NCBI GenBank assembly: GCA_902774025.1
Contig: CACYGY010000014.1
Span: forward strand, 1-62,568
Direction of reading: 5' to 3'
Origin: an uncultured Eubacteriales bacterium
GTDB taxonomy: Bacteria; Bacillota; Clostridia; Christensenellales; Aristaeellaceae
Length of the DNA stretch: 62,568 nt
The number at the start of each line of letters is the position of its first letter. Positions within the stretch are counted from its first letter, which is position 1. The notes beneath the pieces are model-generated. The model ran no database searches and was not told the DNA's origin. It saw nothing but the letters and a program-made list of their open reading frames with translations. A program made the position numbers and the translations under genes. Below are positions 60,150-62,568 of this stretch, piece after piece.

Positions 60150-62333
60150 ATGAAGGTTATCAAGAGAAACGGCATGGAGGTCTCCTTTGATGCCGCCCGG
60201 ATTCATCGCGCCATAGAAAAGGCCAACAATCAGGTTCCGGAAGGACCGGACCGCCTGTCGGAGGCGGATATCGACAGGGCGGAACGGGAGGTGACATGCA
60301 GGAGTCAGGATCTGAACCGGACGATCACCGTGGAGGAAATCCAGGACATGGTGGAGAACCAGCTCATGAGCATGGGATTCTACGAGGTGGCCCGGCTCTA
60401 TGTGCGATACCGCTACAGGCGCGCTCTGGTGCGCCACGCCAATACCACCGACGAACGCATCCTGACCCTCATTGAGTGCAACAATGAGGATGTGAAGCAG
60501 GAGAACGCCAACAAAAATCCCATCGTCAATTCCGTCCAGCGGGACTACATGGCCGGTGAAGTGAGCCGGGACCTCACCCGGCGCATCCTTCTGCCCAAGG
60601 AAGTGGCGGAGGCGGATGAGGCGGGCATCATCCATTTCCATGACAGTGACTACTATGCCCAGCACATGCACAACTGTGACCTGGTGAATCTGGACGACAT
60701 GCTCCAGAACGGAACCGTCATCTCCGGCACCCTGATCGAGAAGCCCCATTCCTTTTCCACGGCCTGCAATATCGCCACCCAGATCATTGCCCAGGTGGCC
60801 AGCAACCAGTACGGCGGCCAGTCCATTTCCCTGACCCATCTGGCCCCCTTTGTCCAGGTTTCCCGGGAGAAGATCCGCCGGCACGTGGAGGAGGAGTGCA
60901 GAATTCTGGGAACGGATGCCTCCGGCGAGGCCATGGAGCAGGTGGTGGAAGGAAGGCTTCGCAGGGAGATCCAGAAGGGCGTGCAGACCATCCAGTACCA
61001 GGTGATCACCCTCATGACCACCAACGGACAGGCGCCTTTCCTCACCGTTTTCATGTATCTCAATGAAGCCCGGAACGAACAGGAGAAGAAGGATCTGGCC
61101 CTCATCATCGAGGAGGTGCTGCGCCAGCGCTATGAGGGGGTCAAGAACGAGAAGGGCGTGTGGATTACCCCCGCCTTCCCCAAGCTCATCTACGTCCTGG
61201 AAGAGGACAATGTCCGGGAGGGCACGCCCTATTACGAACTCACCAAGCTGGCGGCCAAGTGCACCGCCCGGCGCATGGTTCCGGATTACATCTCCGAAAA
61301 GAAGATGTTCGAGCTCAAGGAGGGGACCTGCTTCCCGGTGATGGGCTGCCGCAGCGCGCTGAATCCCTGGAAGGACGCAGAGGGACACTACAAGTATTAC
61401 GGCCGGTTCAATCAGGGCGTGGTGACCATCAACCTGCCGGATGTGGCCCTGTCCTCCGGAGGGGACATGGATCAGTTCTGGGCCATTTTCGAGGAAAGAC
61501 TGGAGCTCTGCCACCGGGCGCTCATGTGCCGTCATGAGCGGCTGAAGGGGACCCTCAGCGATGCGGCGCCCATTCTCTGGCAGTACGGTGCCCTGGCCCG
61601 CCTGGGGAAGGGAGAGGTCATCGACCCCCTGCTCTACGGCGGCTACAGCACCATCTCCCTGGGGTATGCCGGACTGTGCGAATGCGTCAGGTACATGACC
61701 GGAAAGAGCCACACGGACCCCGAAGCCACCCCCTTTGCCCTGAAGGTCATGCAGTACATGAATGACAAGTGCAGGGAATGGACGGAACGCACCGGCGTGT
61801 TCTTCTCCATCTACGGAAGCCCCATTGAGAGTACCACCTACAAGTTTGCCCGGTGTCTCCAGAGGCGTTTCGGCGTGGTGGAGGGCGTGACGGACAAGGG
61901 ATACATCACCAATTCCTATCACGTGAATGTCTGCGAGGACATCGATGCCTTCAGCAAGCTGAAGTTTGAGAGCCAGTTCCAGTCCCTGTCCACCGGTGGG
62001 GCCATCAGCTATGTGGAAGTGCCCAACATGCAGGACAATCTGGAAGCGGTGCTGAGCATCATGGAGTTCATCTATGACAACATCATGTATGCGGAGCTCA
62101 ACACCAAATCGGACTACTGCCAGGCCTGCGGATATGACGGGGAAATCCAGATTGTGGAGGATGACGGCAAGCTGGTGTGGGAATGCCCCAACTGCGGCAA
62201 CCGGAACCAGGACACCATGAACGTGGCCCGCAGGACCTGCGGCTATATCGGAACGCAGTTCTGGAATCAGGGCCGGACCCAGGAGATCCGGGAACGGGTG
62301 CTCCATCTGTCCAGATCCGTGATGAATCCATAA
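60150..62333 (+). CDS. nrdD: Anaerobic ribonucleoside-triphosphate reductase, class III
   Basis: A 727-residue glycyl-radical enzyme that makes dNTPs without oxygen. The N-terminal ATP-cone (IKRNGMEVSFDAARIHRAIEKAN) senses dATP/ATP. The C-terminal zinc site has CQAC and CPNC, and the glycyl radical glycine is in the RTCGYIG motif near residue 701. The active-site cysteines and the FPKLIYVLEEDN and STGGAISYVE barrel segments are present. AACGGAGG precedes the ATG. It needs the NrdG activase encoded just downstream and confirms an anaerobic lifestyle. Confidence 0.97.
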   Translation: MKVIKRNGMEVSFDAARIHRAIEKANNQVPEGPDRLSEADIDRAEREVTCRSQDLNRTITVEEIQDMVENQLMSMGFYEVARLYVRYRYRRALVRHANTTDERILTLIECNNEDVKQENANKNPIVNSVQRDYMAGEVSRDLTRRILLPKEVAEADEAGIIHFHDSDYYAQHMHNCDLVNLDDMLQNGTVISGTLIEKPHSFSTACNIATQIIAQVASNQYGGQSISLTHLAPFVQVSREKIRRHVEEECRILGTDASGEAMEQVVEGRLRREIQKGVQTIQYQVITLMTTNGQAPFLTVFMYLNEARNEQEKKDLALIIEEVLRQRYEGVKNEKGVWITPAFPKLIYVLEEDNVREGTPYYELTKLAAKCTARRMVPDYISEKKMFELKEGTCFPVMGCRSALNPWKDAEGHYKYYGRFNQGVVTINLPDVALSSGGDMDQFWAIFEERLELCHRALMCRHERLKGTLSDAAPILWQYGALARLGKGEVIDPLLYGGYSTISLGYAGLCECVRYMTGKSHTDPEATPFALKVMQYMNDKCREWTERTGVFFSIYGSPIESTTYKFARCLQRRFGVVEGVTDKGYITNSYHVNVCEDIDAFSKLKFESQFQSLSTGGAISYVEVPNMQDNLEAVLSIMEFIYDNIMYAELNTKSDYCQACGYDGEIQIVEDDGKLVWECPNCGNRNQDTMNVARRTCGYIGTQFWNQGRTQEIRERVLHLSRSVMNP

Positions 62334-62338
62334 AACGG

Positions 62339-62361
62339 CAGCCGGAGAAAATCCGGCTGTC
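62339..62361 (+). other. Hairpin between nrdD and nrdG
   Basis: AGCCGGA pairs with TCCGGCT around a short A-rich loop. No T-run follows, so it may tune the nrdD to nrdG ratio rather than end transcription. Confidence 0.5.
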
Positions 62362-62385
62362 TTCCGTGCGGGGAGGAGAAGAAGC

Positions 62386-62568
62386 GTGTATATAGGAGAA
62401 GTGCTCCAGGTGGATATCGCCAACGGGCCGGGCATGCGGACCACGGTGTTTGTGTCGGGCTGCCGCCGCCACTGCAGGGGATGCTTCAATGAGGTGGCCT
62501 GGGATTTCAGGTATGGAAAGCGAATGGATGAGGCGCTGATCCGGAAAATCCTGGAGATGACGGAGCCC
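62386..62568 (+). CDS. nrdG: Anaerobic ribonucleotide reductase activase NrdG, partial
   Basis: The first 61 codons of a radical-SAM activase that generates the glycyl radical on NrdD. The iron-sulfur motif CRRHCRGC (CxxxCxxC) is visible, after NGPGMRTTVFVSG. The start is GTG at 62386, with GGGAGGAG upstream. It runs past the end of the window. Confidence 0.92.
   Translation, partial: MYIGEVLQVDIANGPGMRTTVFVSGCRRHCRGCFNEVAWDFRYGKRMDEALIRKILEMTEP

Noticed and set aside
59908..60153. 81-codon frame upstream of nrdD
   Set aside because: It covers the NrdR-like box and the nrdD promoter and overlaps the nrdD start; no ribosome site.
60069..62489. 806-codon minus-strand open frame opposite nrdD
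   Set aside because: It mirrors a certain nrdD gene; the openness follows from high GC at the third codon position. No ribosome site or family resemblance.

Overview
The window looks like a high-GC (roughly 58%) chromosome segment of an anaerobic, probably gut- or rumen-associated member of the Bacillota, class Clostridia. The evidence is strong AGGAGG-type ribosome binding sites almost everywhere, sigma-A-like promoters (TTGxxx, usually 17 bp, then TATAAT/TACAAT/TATACT), a zinc-type S14, a Cys4 adenylate kinase, an LplABC-type sugar transporter, an oxygen-sensitive class III ribonucleotide reductase and several fibre or glycan hydrolases. An order such as Christensenellales is possible, but I cannot establish it from the sequence. 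No rRNA, tRNA, CRISPR array, insertion sequence or prophage is visible. Long open frames opposite real genes are a by-product of the base composition.

Layout. 107-2820: the TldE/TldD protease pair. 3020-9617: a membrane-anchored coiled-coil protein, then an acetyltransferase / GH29 fucosidase / PHP phosphoesterase / DUF218 membrane protein run with overlapping or closely spaced genes, then a triple-XRE regulator and a small protein. 9932-11014: a membrane-anchored TPR-like protein. 11380-24159: the S10-spc ribosomal operon, with a structured leader, rpsJ through rplO, secY, adk, map, a KOW protein, infA and rpmJ. It ends at a strong terminator, so rpsM-rpsK-rpsD-rpoA-rplQ do not follow. 24187-30941: a metallophosphoesterase, a large anchored beta-propeller protein, pgsA, and a fused rph-rdgB with a YfcE-type phosphodiesterase. 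31028-36607: a zinc/cadmium efflux ATPase with its HMA partner under an ArsR/SmtB-type operator, a diguanylate cyclase, a PfkB kinase and a SIMPL protein. 36657-39548: a secreted FMN-binding-like protein divergent from a TetR regulator, then an HtrA protease. 39736-47586: a saccharide-use region with a GH50-like enzyme and a GH2 beta-galactosidase convergent with an LplBC/solute-binding-protein transporter.

47796-55198 is the most interesting part. It is one tight operon: response regulator, HAMP histidine kinase, GerMN lipoprotein, second lipoprotein, multi-pass membrane protein, and an HtrA-like PDZ protein that has lost its catalytic histidine. It combines features of actinobacterial MtrAB-LpqB and firmicute WalRK-YycHIJ-HtrC, and I read it as a cell-envelope surveillance module.

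55345-62568: an M19 dipeptidase and rpiB, divergent from a Znu-type metal ABC transporter with a trailing glycosyltransferase-like gene, then nrdD and the start of nrdG behind a NrdR-like box.

Other unusual points are an S3 protein missing about 24 residues of its KH domain, a shared symmetric -10 element serving divergent genes in two places, a kinase gene with no standard start codon, and frequent TTG starts.
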